From Chitinophaga sancti (lineage in GTDB: Bacteria > Bacteroidota > Bacteroidia > Chitinophagales > Chitinophagaceae), in contig NZ_CP139972.1 of the NCBI RefSeq assembly GCF_034424315.1, forward strand, positions 8,068,501-8,132,500: DNA of 64,000 nt, written 5' to 3'. Within the stretch, counting starts at the first letter, position 1, and each line of letters starts with the position of its first letter. The notes under the pieces were generated by a model, which saw nothing but the letters and a program-made list of their open reading frames with translations, was not told where the DNA came from and made no database searches. Shown piece by piece: positions 10,635 through 18,069 of this stretch. The translations under genes and the position numbers were made by a program.

Positions 10635-13028
10635 TTAATCTGCCTTTACAAATTTTATACTGCTTGTAGTGCCATTCGCTTTTGTCAATGCCAGCAGGTA
10701 GACGCCGTTTGGTAAATGAGAGATGGATAAGGTGATACTTGTTTTAGTCAGCATGTCATCTCTTTTTAAATACGTCTTACCATCCAGGCTGTGGATTTCC
10801 ATTGTTTTCCAGTTGGAGAGCTGGTCAATGGTAATACTTGCACCCGCTGGATTGGGATAAATACGAGGCCCCGTGTTGGTGGATGGATCCGGGTCTAGGG
10901 CCGTGATCACATCTACTTTAAAGCTAAGCTGGTTGCTGGACACTGTTGTTGCGGTCAGACATCCAGCCTGGCTGCTGGTGAGCTGGCAAAGGAGCTTATC
11001 TCCCGTTTTCTTTGGTGTGTACGTAAGTGCTTCAGCAGATGCTTCGTTAATGTCAGACCAGGTATGTGTATTGGTGCTATCCATCCATTGATAGAATGGG
11101 GCACTGCCACCGTTGGTGATGACGGCACGCAGGCTGGTAGATACATATTGCCTGACAGATGTAGTACCGCTGATTGTGATGGATGGTGTGGCAGATGACT
11201 TTACCAGTAGGTGATGTATATTGCTGCTATCATTATCGGCCAGGCAGCGAAACCGATAGCCAGACCAGGCTGGCAATACCTTTGTAAGGGTCAATGTAGC
11301 GGAAGTGGCACCGCTCACATTTACATACCCACTACCTGTATTTTGCTGCCATTGATAAGTGCCGGCATTTCTGCCAGCTGTTAGGGTGGTATTGGCGCCT
11401 TCGCACACGGTGACAGTATCCGTCCTGCCAAAAGAAATATCTACAAGGCTCAATGAAGCAAAGGTGCTGCCTGTACCTACTCTCAGGTAAATATCCAGGG
11501 AATCTACTCCTGTAATGCCTGTGTAGTTGATCGACCTGTCATAGTCAGGGCTCGCGCTGGTACCATATCTTGTTTCTATATTTTTTGCGGCAGTCCAGTC
11601 TTCAGCGGCTAATCTTGTTTCCAGGATCCTTGGGGTCGTAACGGCATCCAGCCTTGCTCCCCACAATTTGAAATTGTAAGTGCTGTTTTTAGCCAGTCCT
11701 TTAATCCTCAGTATTACACCATTCGGATTGATAGAATTATACAGGAACATGTTATCAGATAATGCCGTGGAAGGATAATCACCTATACCAGCTGAGAAGC
11801 CGTTGTTATTGATTGCCCTGGTGGTAGACGACGTATTATAGGTACCATCCGGGGTGCCTATAATTTTCATAGATATGGTGGTGGCACTATCTGCGGTCGT
11901 AATGAGCTGAGTGATGGTTGCACCGTCTTTGAATCCTGCTGATCCACCGCTGCCATACCAGTTGTTCCAATAGTTGCCAAAGGCATCGGGGGAGGCTGTT
12001 GGTTGGCCTATTGCTGTTCCATTCGGCAGTATTGTACTCACACCATCTCCTCCCAGGTCAACGAGGATCCGGTTTGTATTGCGCACTTTTATATTTCCCG
12101 GTGAACTGGCTGGTGTCAATGATACAATATTGGAATAAGCAGCGGCAGATTCAGATCTTACCCTGAAATATTGTGTTGCCGTAAATGTATTTATGTATGT
12201 TTTTTTGACTGTATTAGTGACAGTATCAAATGTGCTCCAGGTAGTTCCATCAGCAGAGGTCTCAATAATATATACGCCTGTTACAGGCTGGAAATAATTC
12301 TTCCACCTTGCAAAAAGACTGTCTGCTATAAACTGGTTTCCGGTGGTATTCAAATGCACGCCATCGCCGGCATCATATATAGAATTGATTGCCGCATCTG
12401 TGCTGGCGGTAGTATTGACTACGGGGGTAAATCCTTCTACATATCGGTTGGGCCATGCTGCCCGTATGCTATCTGCCAGCACTTTTAACTGTGTTTGCAG
12501 GGTTGCATTGAAAGTAGTACGTGGTTGTGTCGTTTCCCAAAAGATGGGAACACCACTGTTCAGGGCTAATCCATCCAGGTACCTGAAGTTCGCCATGATT
12601 GCTGCATTGGTCAGTCCATTGGCCACGTCATTTGTAGGCAGGGAAATGAAAATAAAATCCGGGTTGCTATTCAGTGCACTATCGATATTCTTTCCCGTGG
12701 TACCTCCTAAGCTGGTGGGCATCAGGTTTGCACTGGCATAGCCTGCTACAGCAAGGTTGATCCAGGTAGAACCGGAGGTGTTAGCAGAAAGCCAGGCATT
12801 GATTTTATCTCCCAGGCGATCCGGATAAGATAAGAGATACCCTGCCAGGGTAGATGAGCCTAAACCCACAACACGGGGGCTTGTCGTTAATGTTTTGTCG
12901 TTTGTATTCCAACGTAAGGTAAAGGTGTTATCACTGTTCCTATATACTCCTGCATGTAAAGTGGTATCGTTGGCGTTCACTGTCAAACTGGTCAGGCATA
13001 TCACCAGCAAAAAAAAGTAATACCGCAT
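10635..13028 (-). CDS. Secreted SGNH/GDSL hydrolase with type IX secretion tail
   Basis: Multidomain exported protein of ~797 residues. A signal peptide (MRYYFFLLVICLTSLTVNA) leads to an SGNH esterase domain with the block I Ser in VGLGSST (about S58), block II Gly in NLAVAGY, block III Asn in LPTNDVA (about N133) and the D-x-x-H pair in DAGDGVHL (D222/H225). Fibronectin-like and Ig-like beta domains follow, and the C-terminus carries a RIYPNP...GVYLL type A sorting domain, so it is exported by the type IX system and anchored or released at the surface. Likely it deacylates carbohydrate or lipid esters. The ATG at 13028 is preferred over a TTG at 13040 because the signal peptide starts there and the -7 element ends 10 nt upstream. 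It lies among gene fragments, so it may be a later arrival. Confidence 0.88.
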   Translation of the reverse strand: MRYYFFLLVICLTSLTVNANDTTLHAGVYRNSDNTFTLRWNTNDKTLTTSPRVVGLGSSTLAGYLLSYPDRLGDKINAWLSANTSGSTWINLAVAGYASANLMPTSLGGTTGKNIDSALNSNPDFIFISLPTNDVANGLTNAAIMANFRYLDGLALNSGVPIFWETTQPRTTFNATLQTQLKVLADSIRAAWPNRYVEGFTPVVNTTASTDAAINSIYDAGDGVHLNTTGNQFIADSLFARWKNYFQPVTGVYIIETSADGTTWSTFDTVTNTVKKTYINTFTATQYFRVRSESAAAYSNIVSLTPASSPGNIKVRNTNRILVDLGGDGVSTILPNGTAIGQPTASPDAFGNYWNNWYGSGGSAGFKDGATITQLITTADSATTISMKIIGTPDGTYNTSSTTRAINNNGFSAGIGDYPSTALSDNMFLYNSINPNGVILRIKGLAKNSTYNFKLWGARLDAVTTPRILETRLAAEDWTAAKNIETRYGTSASPDYDRSINYTGITGVDSLDIYLRVGTGSTFASLSLVDISFGRTDTVTVCEGANTTLTAGRNAGTYQWQQNTGSGYVNVSGATSATLTLTKVLPAWSGYRFRCLADNDSSNIHHLLVKSSATPSITISGTTSVRQYVSTSLRAVITNGGSAPFYQWMDSTNTHTWSDINEASAEALTYTPKKTGDKLLCQLTSSQAGCLTATTVSSNQLSFKVDVITALDPDPSTNTGPRIYPNPAGASITIDQLSNWKTMEIHSLDGKTYLKRDDMLTKTSITLSISHLPNGVYLLALTKANGTTSSIKFVKAD

Positions 13029-13037
13029 AGAAGGGGG

Positions 13038-13045
13038 CAAAATTA
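13038..13045 (-). promoter_or_regulatory. -7 element of the SGNH hydrolase gene
   Basis: On the minus strand TAATTTTG, an exact TAnnTTTG match, is followed by CCCC and the ATG only 10 nt later. The context CTAATTTTGCCCC is the same as at 59931-59943. The transcript would be nearly leaderless. Confidence 0.4.
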
Positions 13046-13123
13046 GTCTTTATGTAGAAATAACCTGTAGTAAATGTTGGATGCGAGATAGTTGTTATAT
13101 ATCTGCTCACCTTTGAAAGGAGA

Positions 13124-13306
13124 TTGTTCCATTTTCCCAAACATGCTATAATTAAAGCAGATCCCAAACAGTCCATCGATATAATTGAATTGATTACCGC
13201 CAATACCGGTCAAACAGTCTATGAAGGATCTGCAGTATTCAGTGGCCCTGTAGATAAAGGGAAGAATTGGGTATGGTGGAAGATGGATGTTGGAAATTAT
13301 ATCTGA
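13124..13306 (+). pseudogene. Possible fragment of a glycosidase Ig-like domain
   Basis: A 60-codon frame reading PKHAIIKADPKQS ... TGQTVYEGSAVFSGPVDKGKNW resembles part of the N-terminal immunoglobulin-like domain found ahead of GH9 and similar glycosidases (the stretch from the N-x-P-K-x-A-x-I strand through the TG-x-VVYEG strand). It starts mid-domain, has no recognisable start region and stops abruptly. It is best read as a remnant; the assignment rests on general resemblance only. Confidence 0.3.
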
Positions 13307-13311
13307 TAAAA

Positions 13312-13340
13312 AAATCCCGCCTTATAATGGGGCGGGATTT
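13312..13340 (-). terminator. Terminator of the desaturase gene
   Basis: Stem AAATCCCGCC / GGCGGGATTT with a 9-nt loop; on the minus strand it is followed by a run of seven T. It lies 11 nt after the desaturase stop. Confidence 0.8.
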
Positions 13341-13350
13341 ATATCGAAAA

Positions 13351-14337
13351 TTAGATAGCTACTGATTCTTCTTTTTCTTTTGCAATCTTCACTTTTTCTT
13401 TTCTCATCACTCTTGAATAAAGGGACAATTTCGGATTGAAGATAAACAACCATATCAGCCTGGACCATGACTGATGTGACAGTAATGAATCGTAATAGGC
13501 TGGTGCTTTTGATTTGATCTGTGGCAACTTGTTCCATGGAATGGAAGGGAAGTCATGGTGTTCGTTATGATAGCCTACATTGAAGGCTACTTTATTCAGC
13601 GGACCATAATAGCTGTAAGTCTCCTGTACGGGATCGAGGGTCAGGTAGTGTTCCTGGATCCAGCGTGCACCCAGCGGATGCAGGCCTACTGAGAAGAAGA
13701 AGCTGGCCAGCATAAATACGAATGCTTTTGGACCGATGAGCATGATAATAGCTGCATCGAAGGCAAGCTGAATGATCCAGTTCATCACTACCCAACGGTC
13801 GAACAGTTCAATGTTCAGACGGGCAGTACGGGTAACCTGGAATACCGGGAAGAACAGGAACCACATCATTTTATTGATTGGGTTGTTGCTCACCAGTCTG
13901 GCTTCCCAGAAATCAGGCAGATCCGCATCCAGGTCATGTTCACCCTGGTAAGCGTGGTGCTTGAGGTGATATTTCTGGAAAGAGGCAGAGCTGGCAAAAA
14001 TGTGCGGCAGATTGGCGATCATACCAGCCAGCATATTCGGGAATTTACCTCTGAATATAAGGTTGTGGCTGGATTCATGGATCATTACCCACAGGGCATG
14101 GCTGATGAATGCACCCACCAGGTATGCTGCGCCAAATACCAACCACCAGGAATGATCATTCACCCAGTAAGAAATGGCTACCTGTGCTCCAACGAGCCCA
14201 AGAATCAGGAATATGGTGTATGGATTTTTTCCTACGAGTTCCCTCATCTCCGGGTGTTCTTTAAGGATTTGTCTAACTCTCACATGGTGCGGATTAGGAT
14301 CCGTACTCCAGGTAAAATCTGTAGGCTTGTTAGTCAT
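13351..14337 (-). CDS. Membrane fatty acid desaturase, sphingolipid delta-4 desaturase (DEGS1)-like
   Basis: 328-residue di-iron membrane desaturase with three histidine boxes: HESSHN (H87/H91), HLKHH (H124/H127/H128) and HNEHH (H257/H260/H261), and four hydrophobic segments. What sets it apart is agreement with eukaryotic dihydroceramide delta-4 desaturases outside the boxes: the N-terminal HHVRVRQILKEHPEM segment, the LGLHP-like VGLHPLGARWI, ETYSYYGPLN, FNVGYHNEHHDFPSIPW and the ending APAYYDSLLSHQSW...YSRVMR. It could introduce a double bond into a sphingoid base or a fatty acyl chain. Chitinophagaceae make sphingolipids, so a ceramide substrate is plausible. It sits alone with its own terminator; no serine palmitoyltransferase is in the window. 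Confidence 0.85.
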   Translation of the reverse strand: MTNKPTDFTWSTDPNPHHVRVRQILKEHPEMRELVGKNPYTIFLILGLVGAQVAISYWVNDHSWWLVFGAAYLVGAFISHALWVMIHESSHNLIFRGKFPNMLAGMIANLPHIFASSASFQKYHLKHHAYQGEHDLDADLPDFWEARLVSNNPINKMMWFLFFPVFQVTRTARLNIELFDRWVVMNWIIQLAFDAAIIMLIGPKAFVFMLASFFFSVGLHPLGARWIQEHYLTLDPVQETYSYYGPLNKVAFNVGYHNEHHDFPSIPWNKLPQIKSKAPAYYDSLLSHQSWSRLIWLFIFNPKLSLYSRVMRKEKVKIAKEKEESVAI

Positions 14338-14846
14338 GCGCTGTTTATGGATTGTTTGAATGTTACTGGTTCGTTGTGGTATTCCTTATTCGAATTACGC
14401 TATAGGTCTCACATGCTTCGTCTTAATGTATTGGCAAGGAAATACAACTGGTGGGCAAAATATAAAAAATAATCTATATGCTATTGATATTAGTTCGCCG
14501 CATGTCCAAAATAGTTGAATCTTTTTGTTTTACAAGCGGACTCACACAAAAATTATTGTTATAACTGGCATTTGGAATTTTTATCCTCAAAAGATCCAAT
14601 GGCCTGCGGCGGGTTTTAGGGGAACTTTTTTGAACCCGGCCCCGCTCCATTTGGCTCCAATATCAAAAATGGTTAGATTTGCATTCTCCCATTTAATTCA
14701 CAATACTACTCCCATTACTTAATTCATTGTAAAACAGCTATTTGTATCCGAATACCGGGCACATGATCAATTGTCATACGACATTGTCATGCGATCTGGT
14801 AAAGGAGAATTATTTGTATTAATTTTTACCTAATCGATAAAATCAT
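14338..14846. other. Intergenic region between divergent genes, with a direct repeat
   Basis: Roughly 500 bases separating the desaturase (minus) and the 14847 gene (plus). No convincing gene is present. The one clear structure is a tandem direct repeat ATTGTCATACGA / ATTGTCATGCGA at 14770-14781 and 14783-14794 (period 13), about 55 nt upstream of the plus-strand ATG, where a regulator could bind. Confidence 0.45.
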
Positions 14847-16034
14847 ATGGATAAGCTAAAACTGAAATTACAGGAGTACTATCAGCTTTGTCAGCAAACG
14901 GAATTGCGGACGAAGGCCGGCAGGGAAGAAGCCGGTGGTGCAGTTGTGCTGGAGATGGAGAATGATATTCTACTACAGTTCGGCTTGCCCACATCAAAGC
15001 GTTTTGTGCAGATCCTGCATGACTTTGTAAGTCATCGTCAGCTGAGCGATCAACTGCTGGATTATGTGAGTAAGAAGCTGAGAGCGGCAGCCCGCAGATA
15101 CCTGCTGGCCCCGGTGGTGTCGGACATAGATCAGTTGCAACAAGCCGCCGAACAAAAGCGCAGCCCTTATGACCTGCTGCCTGAACTGGGATACCCTGTC
15201 AATGACTTTTCGATCTTCCTGATCTCGGAAATATTATACCGTCGCAATATGCCGGCCGAAGAAGTGCTGGACGAACTGAAAAAAGCTCAGCAGGGCGATG
15301 TTTGGGATGACCTGCTCTCCCTGAACAATGTAGTGAACTATACCCATCACGAGCTGTACAACCGCCTTCGTATGCAGGACCTCCGCATGATGGACGATTA
15401 CCTTCAGTCTGTACGCCGCCAGGAAAAGGTGAAAGCCTCTAAAAAGGAGACGCCTGATACAGAAGGCTATACTCCTAATTACCGGATGGTGAGCAAAATA
15501 CTGGTAGAAGATATCGTATTTGACGAACACGCAAATCCCAGCCTGATCGGCAAGCTGAAAGCAGGCAGCCGCCTGAGCAAGATTACCATCAGTATGGAAA
15601 TGGCCGCCCTGCACATGGTACTGGTGAGCGCAGGCGAAAAAGGAGTTCAGATCAGCGCATTCCTGAAAAAGTCTAAACAACACCCGCCTGTGATCGATCT
15701 GCGCACAGAACTGGGTGATGTACTCACACTGGACAATTGCTACCTGGAAGTCTACAAACCCCAGTACAAGCGTGGACAGCAATGGGTAGAACCAAGAGAC
15801 AGCGTCTTTTACCTACACAAGATCCTTTCTAAAAAGGAATTTGAAAAGAAGAGTAAAGCAGAAGATGTAAGGCAAAAAATCCAGGAATGCCTGGATCTGA
15901 TCGGTGGGTCTTATGGTTATTACCAGCGGATGCGGAAACTTGGTATTACCGATGAGGAGGCAAAGCTGAGAGCTGGATTGCAGGATGAATTGTTATTTAA
16001 ACTAAGTACATTCCTGCATAAATTAAAAGATTAA
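14847..16034 (+). CDS. Hypothetical protein, 395 aa
   Basis: Not recognised. A soluble, charged, mostly helical protein without signal peptide. The first ~200 residues are helix-rich, with a Lys/Glu-rich linker near 195-205 (VKASKKETPDTEG). The middle, from about 215 to 320, looks like an alpha/beta domain (YRMVSKILVEDIVFDEHA, LSKITISMEMAALHMVL, DNCYLEVYKPQY). The C-terminal ~70 residues are again helical. The length and even codon use argue for a conserved cytoplasmic protein. It is monocistronic, bounded by the direct-repeat region upstream and a strong terminator downstream. Confidence 0.75.
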   Translation: MDKLKLKLQEYYQLCQQTELRTKAGREEAGGAVVLEMENDILLQFGLPTSKRFVQILHDFVSHRQLSDQLLDYVSKKLRAAARRYLLAPVVSDIDQLQQAAEQKRSPYDLLPELGYPVNDFSIFLISEILYRRNMPAEEVLDELKKAQQGDVWDDLLSLNNVVNYTHHELYNRLRMQDLRMMDDYLQSVRRQEKVKASKKETPDTEGYTPNYRMVSKILVEDIVFDEHANPSLIGKLKAGSRLSKITISMEMAALHMVLVSAGEKGVQISAFLKKSKQHPPVIDLRTELGDVLTLDNCYLEVYKPQYKRGQQWVEPRDSVFYLHKILSKKEFEKKSKAEDVRQKIQECLDLIGGSYGYYQRMRKLGITDEEAKLRAGLQDELLFKLSTFLHKLKD

Positions 16035-16095
16035 GCTTGGGGAATGGCCAACGCTTCAATTAAGAGACTAACCTTCGCACCATACACATCAAAAA

Positions 16096-16126
16096 GGGGC
16101 TTCCATGCGGAAGCCCCTTTCTTTTT
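16096..16126 (+). terminator. Rho-independent terminator
   Basis: GGGGCTTCC / GGAAGCCCC with a 4-nt loop followed by TTTCTTTTT, about 60 nt after the 14847-16034 gene. Confidence 0.85.
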
Positions 16127-16416
16127 AGTTGGTTTTTGATCCTTTGATAACAAGAATCCTGGTTGTGTTCCCCCTATATTGCAATTAGATTATTTTCACA
16201 TGACAATCTTAACCTTAACCCTTAACTCCCAGATCCAGATACCCTGCGCAGGATATCTGGAACCCGGAAGTAAAGGACAACGTGCTTTTGCTTTTATCCA
16301 TACAAACATAGCGCTTAAACAAATTGGACTTGGTTAATCCATAGTTAAACCCTTAGTTAATACCTTGTTAAACCAATCATTTTGACACTATATCGTTTAA
16401 GACGATCATTTAGTAG
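16127..16416. other. Intergenic region with a 26-bp palindrome and phased GTTAA repeats
   Basis: Between convergent genes, yet richer in structure than such a gap needs. A palindrome runs from CCAGATA (16235) to TATCTGG (16260), 24 of 26 positions symmetric around CG, with CCTG/CAGG inside. A TTAACC-TTAACCC-TTAAC run sits at about 16209-16225. Four GTTAA units start at 16333, 16344, 16356 and 16367, spaced 11-12 nt, one helical turn. None of this matches a family I know. Confidence 0.5.
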
Positions 16417-17511
16417 TCATTCCATGAAATCTCTTTCCAGCAAATAGCGGTAGGGATCATAGGCATGATGTACGAAAATGTTCTTGCCATCGAAGGGGAA
16501 TTTAGTGTCGTAATCCGCTGTAGGCCTAAGGATGATGGGAACGCCCGCAGGGGCGTAATTATGACTGTGTACCAGTGCAGGCAGTTTATATTCTGGCAAA
16601 GTTTTTTTCACAATCGTATACAGGCGCTTACCTAATACTCTTTGCATACGTCGGCTGGCTCTTTTACTACTGTTGTCCAGACGGCCGAACATATAATTCA
16701 CTACGATTCTGACGGGGAGTGATTGTTTACGCACCGCACTTTTGATATACATAAAAGGATTCGGGTTATTGAAATCCCGGGTAGTCTGTAAAGAGAATGG
16801 CGATTCAGGCACCCAGTCGCGGGTATTCACGATCCTGAATCCCCAGCCATTGCGGGTAATGAAGTCGTAGTCGTAGGCGTAGTATAAGTTCCCCGGTTTA
16901 GGTGCAGCGCTGCTGTAGGTTTTGAAGCGAATATCTTTTGGAAAATCGGGATCGTCGATGTACTCCAGGTAGGAACGGAGCAGGAACGAAATGGCACCGC
17001 CCTGACTATGGCCGGTGATGATAAAATCGTGTATACCCTGTTTGTAACAGTCTTTGATCTTTGCCACTACATCGCCGGCCAGCGAGGCGACGGCCAGGGT
17101 CCAACCGGCATGTACATACGCATTGCTGTCTTTGGCGAAGCGATATTTGAATTGAGTGCTGTCATTCAACCGGAAGGTTCCAATGGCGGGAATCATGCCG
17201 GCATGGAAGTTTTCCAGCCAGGATTCTTTATTGCCTACGGTACCGCGTATACAAATCACGGCCACCTGATTATGGTAGGTCCAGAGATCCCAGCGGTTGT
17301 GCAGTCCGGTTTCTTTGGACCGGTAAATGAGTTTGGAATCTTCAGGTGGTAATACCTTTTTGGTCCAGGGGGTATCTGCGGTCAGGAAGCAGACCGCCAG
17401 CATGTCTGCGTATTCTTTAGGGTCAAATCCCGGTTTGAGGTGCTGACCGTAGCTGGTATTCCAATAGAGGCCCAGGATGGGCAATAGCAATAGTAATCCC
17501 TTTCTAAACAT
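16417..17511 (-). CDS. Exported class 3-type lipase
   Basis: Alpha/beta hydrolase of about 364 residues with an N-terminal signal peptide (FRKGLLLLLPILGLYWNTSYG). The nucleophile elbow is ITGHSQGGA (S169), preceded by a VICIRGT strand that corresponds to the oxyanion-forming region of fungal-type class 3 lipases, followed by the FKTYSSAAPKPGN segment with the usual small residues before the catalytic Asp (NTRDWVPE). The likely catalytic His is near VHSHNY. It would hydrolyse acylglycerols or other esters outside the cytoplasm. The ATG at 17511 is chosen because it begins the signal peptide; an upstream start at 17586 would run into the terminator hairpin of the preceding gene. Confidence 0.85.
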   Translation of the reverse strand: MFRKGLLLLLPILGLYWNTSYGQHLKPGFDPKEYADMLAVCFLTADTPWTKKVLPPEDSKLIYRSKETGLHNRWDLWTYHNQVAVICIRGTVGNKESWLENFHAGMIPAIGTFRLNDSTQFKYRFAKDSNAYVHAGWTLAVASLAGDVVAKIKDCYKQGIHDFIITGHSQGGAISFLLRSYLEYIDDPDFPKDIRFKTYSSAAPKPGNLYYAYDYDFITRNGWGFRIVNTRDWVPESPFSLQTTRDFNNPNPFMYIKSAVRKQSLPVRIVVNYMFGRLDNSSKRASRRMQRVLGKRLYTIVKKTLPEYKLPALVHSHNYAPAGVPIILRPTADYDTKFPFDGKNIFVHHAYDPYRYLLERDFME

Positions 17512-17567
17512 CAGCGATGGTTTATAAATTAATAGAACAATGCAAGAATATTGCCGTTTAAATTGAC

Positions 17568-17597
17568 AAAGGTCACAGTTGTGCAACTGTGACCTTT
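17568..17597 (-). terminator. Hairpin between two minus-strand genes
   Basis: 14-bp perfect arms AAAGGTCACAGTTG / CAACTGTGACCTTT around TG, directly after the stop of the 17601-17984 gene. The stem is strong but the T-run beyond it is short. Confidence 0.7.
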
Positions 17598-17600
17598 AAA

Positions 17601-17984
17601 TTATTTATCATTTGGGTATTTTCGAAATGTAAACGGATATATTTTATTTCCTTTTTTCAATATTAAAGTATCAGAGAAAGCTGGTTTGATAACAGAATCT
17701 CCAATTTCAGCAGTTCTTTCAAACCAGAGATGTGCATCCGGCAAGAATACGTATTTGTAAACGTAGCCAATATCGATCCCGGTTCCTGTACCTGATCCAC
17801 GTACATAGCTCAGTGTACCCCTGATATTGCTTTCATTGAACTTTTTAAAATGTCGTTGATTGATCCAGCCGCCATAGGTCTTCATGGTTGTAATCATCGC
17901 AAAAAGAATGATAAAAAAGAGAAAGACGCCTTTGAAGTTTTTCCAGATCACTAACCGGAAAAATAACCTGATAGTAGTCCACAT
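17601..17984 (-). CDS. Hypothetical single-pass membrane protein
   Basis: About 127 residues from the ATG at 17984. One strong transmembrane helix near the N-terminus (FKGVFLFFIILFAMITTM) and a ~90-residue extracytoplasmic domain with beta-rich pattern (GTGTGIDIGYVYKYVF, TLILKKGNKIYPF). No known family is recognised. The frame extends upstream to 18104, but that would cross the terminator of the neighbouring gene at 18018-18053, so the downstream start is preferred. Terminators on both sides make it a single-gene unit. Confidence 0.6.
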   Translation of the reverse strand: MWTTIRLFFRLVIWKNFKGVFLFFIILFAMITTMKTYGGWINQRHFKKFNESNIRGTLSYVRGSGTGTGIDIGYVYKYVFLPDAHLWFERTAEIGDSVIKPAFSDTLILKKGNKIYPFTFRKYPNDK

Positions 17985-18017
17985 AATACCATTCAAATTA
18001 CAATAAATTGACCCAAT

Positions 18018-18053
18018 AAAAAAACGCTCCGACCACAGGCCGAAGCGTTTTTC
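18018..18053 (-). terminator. Terminator of the macroglobulin/TonB-plug gene
   Basis: On the minus strand AACGCTTCGG...CGGAGCGTT followed by a run of T, 17 nt after the stop at 18070. Confidence 0.8.
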
Positions 18054-18069
18054 TAAAATAAGTTGGCGC

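Noticed and set aside
13936..14472. 178-codon open frame on the plus strand
   Set aside because: Mostly antisense to the desaturase gene, whose three His boxes are intact.
16205..16228. TTAACC-TTAACCC-TTAAC run, telomere-like
   Set aside because: Only three imperfect units in an internal position of a bacterial sequence; no link to a replicon end.
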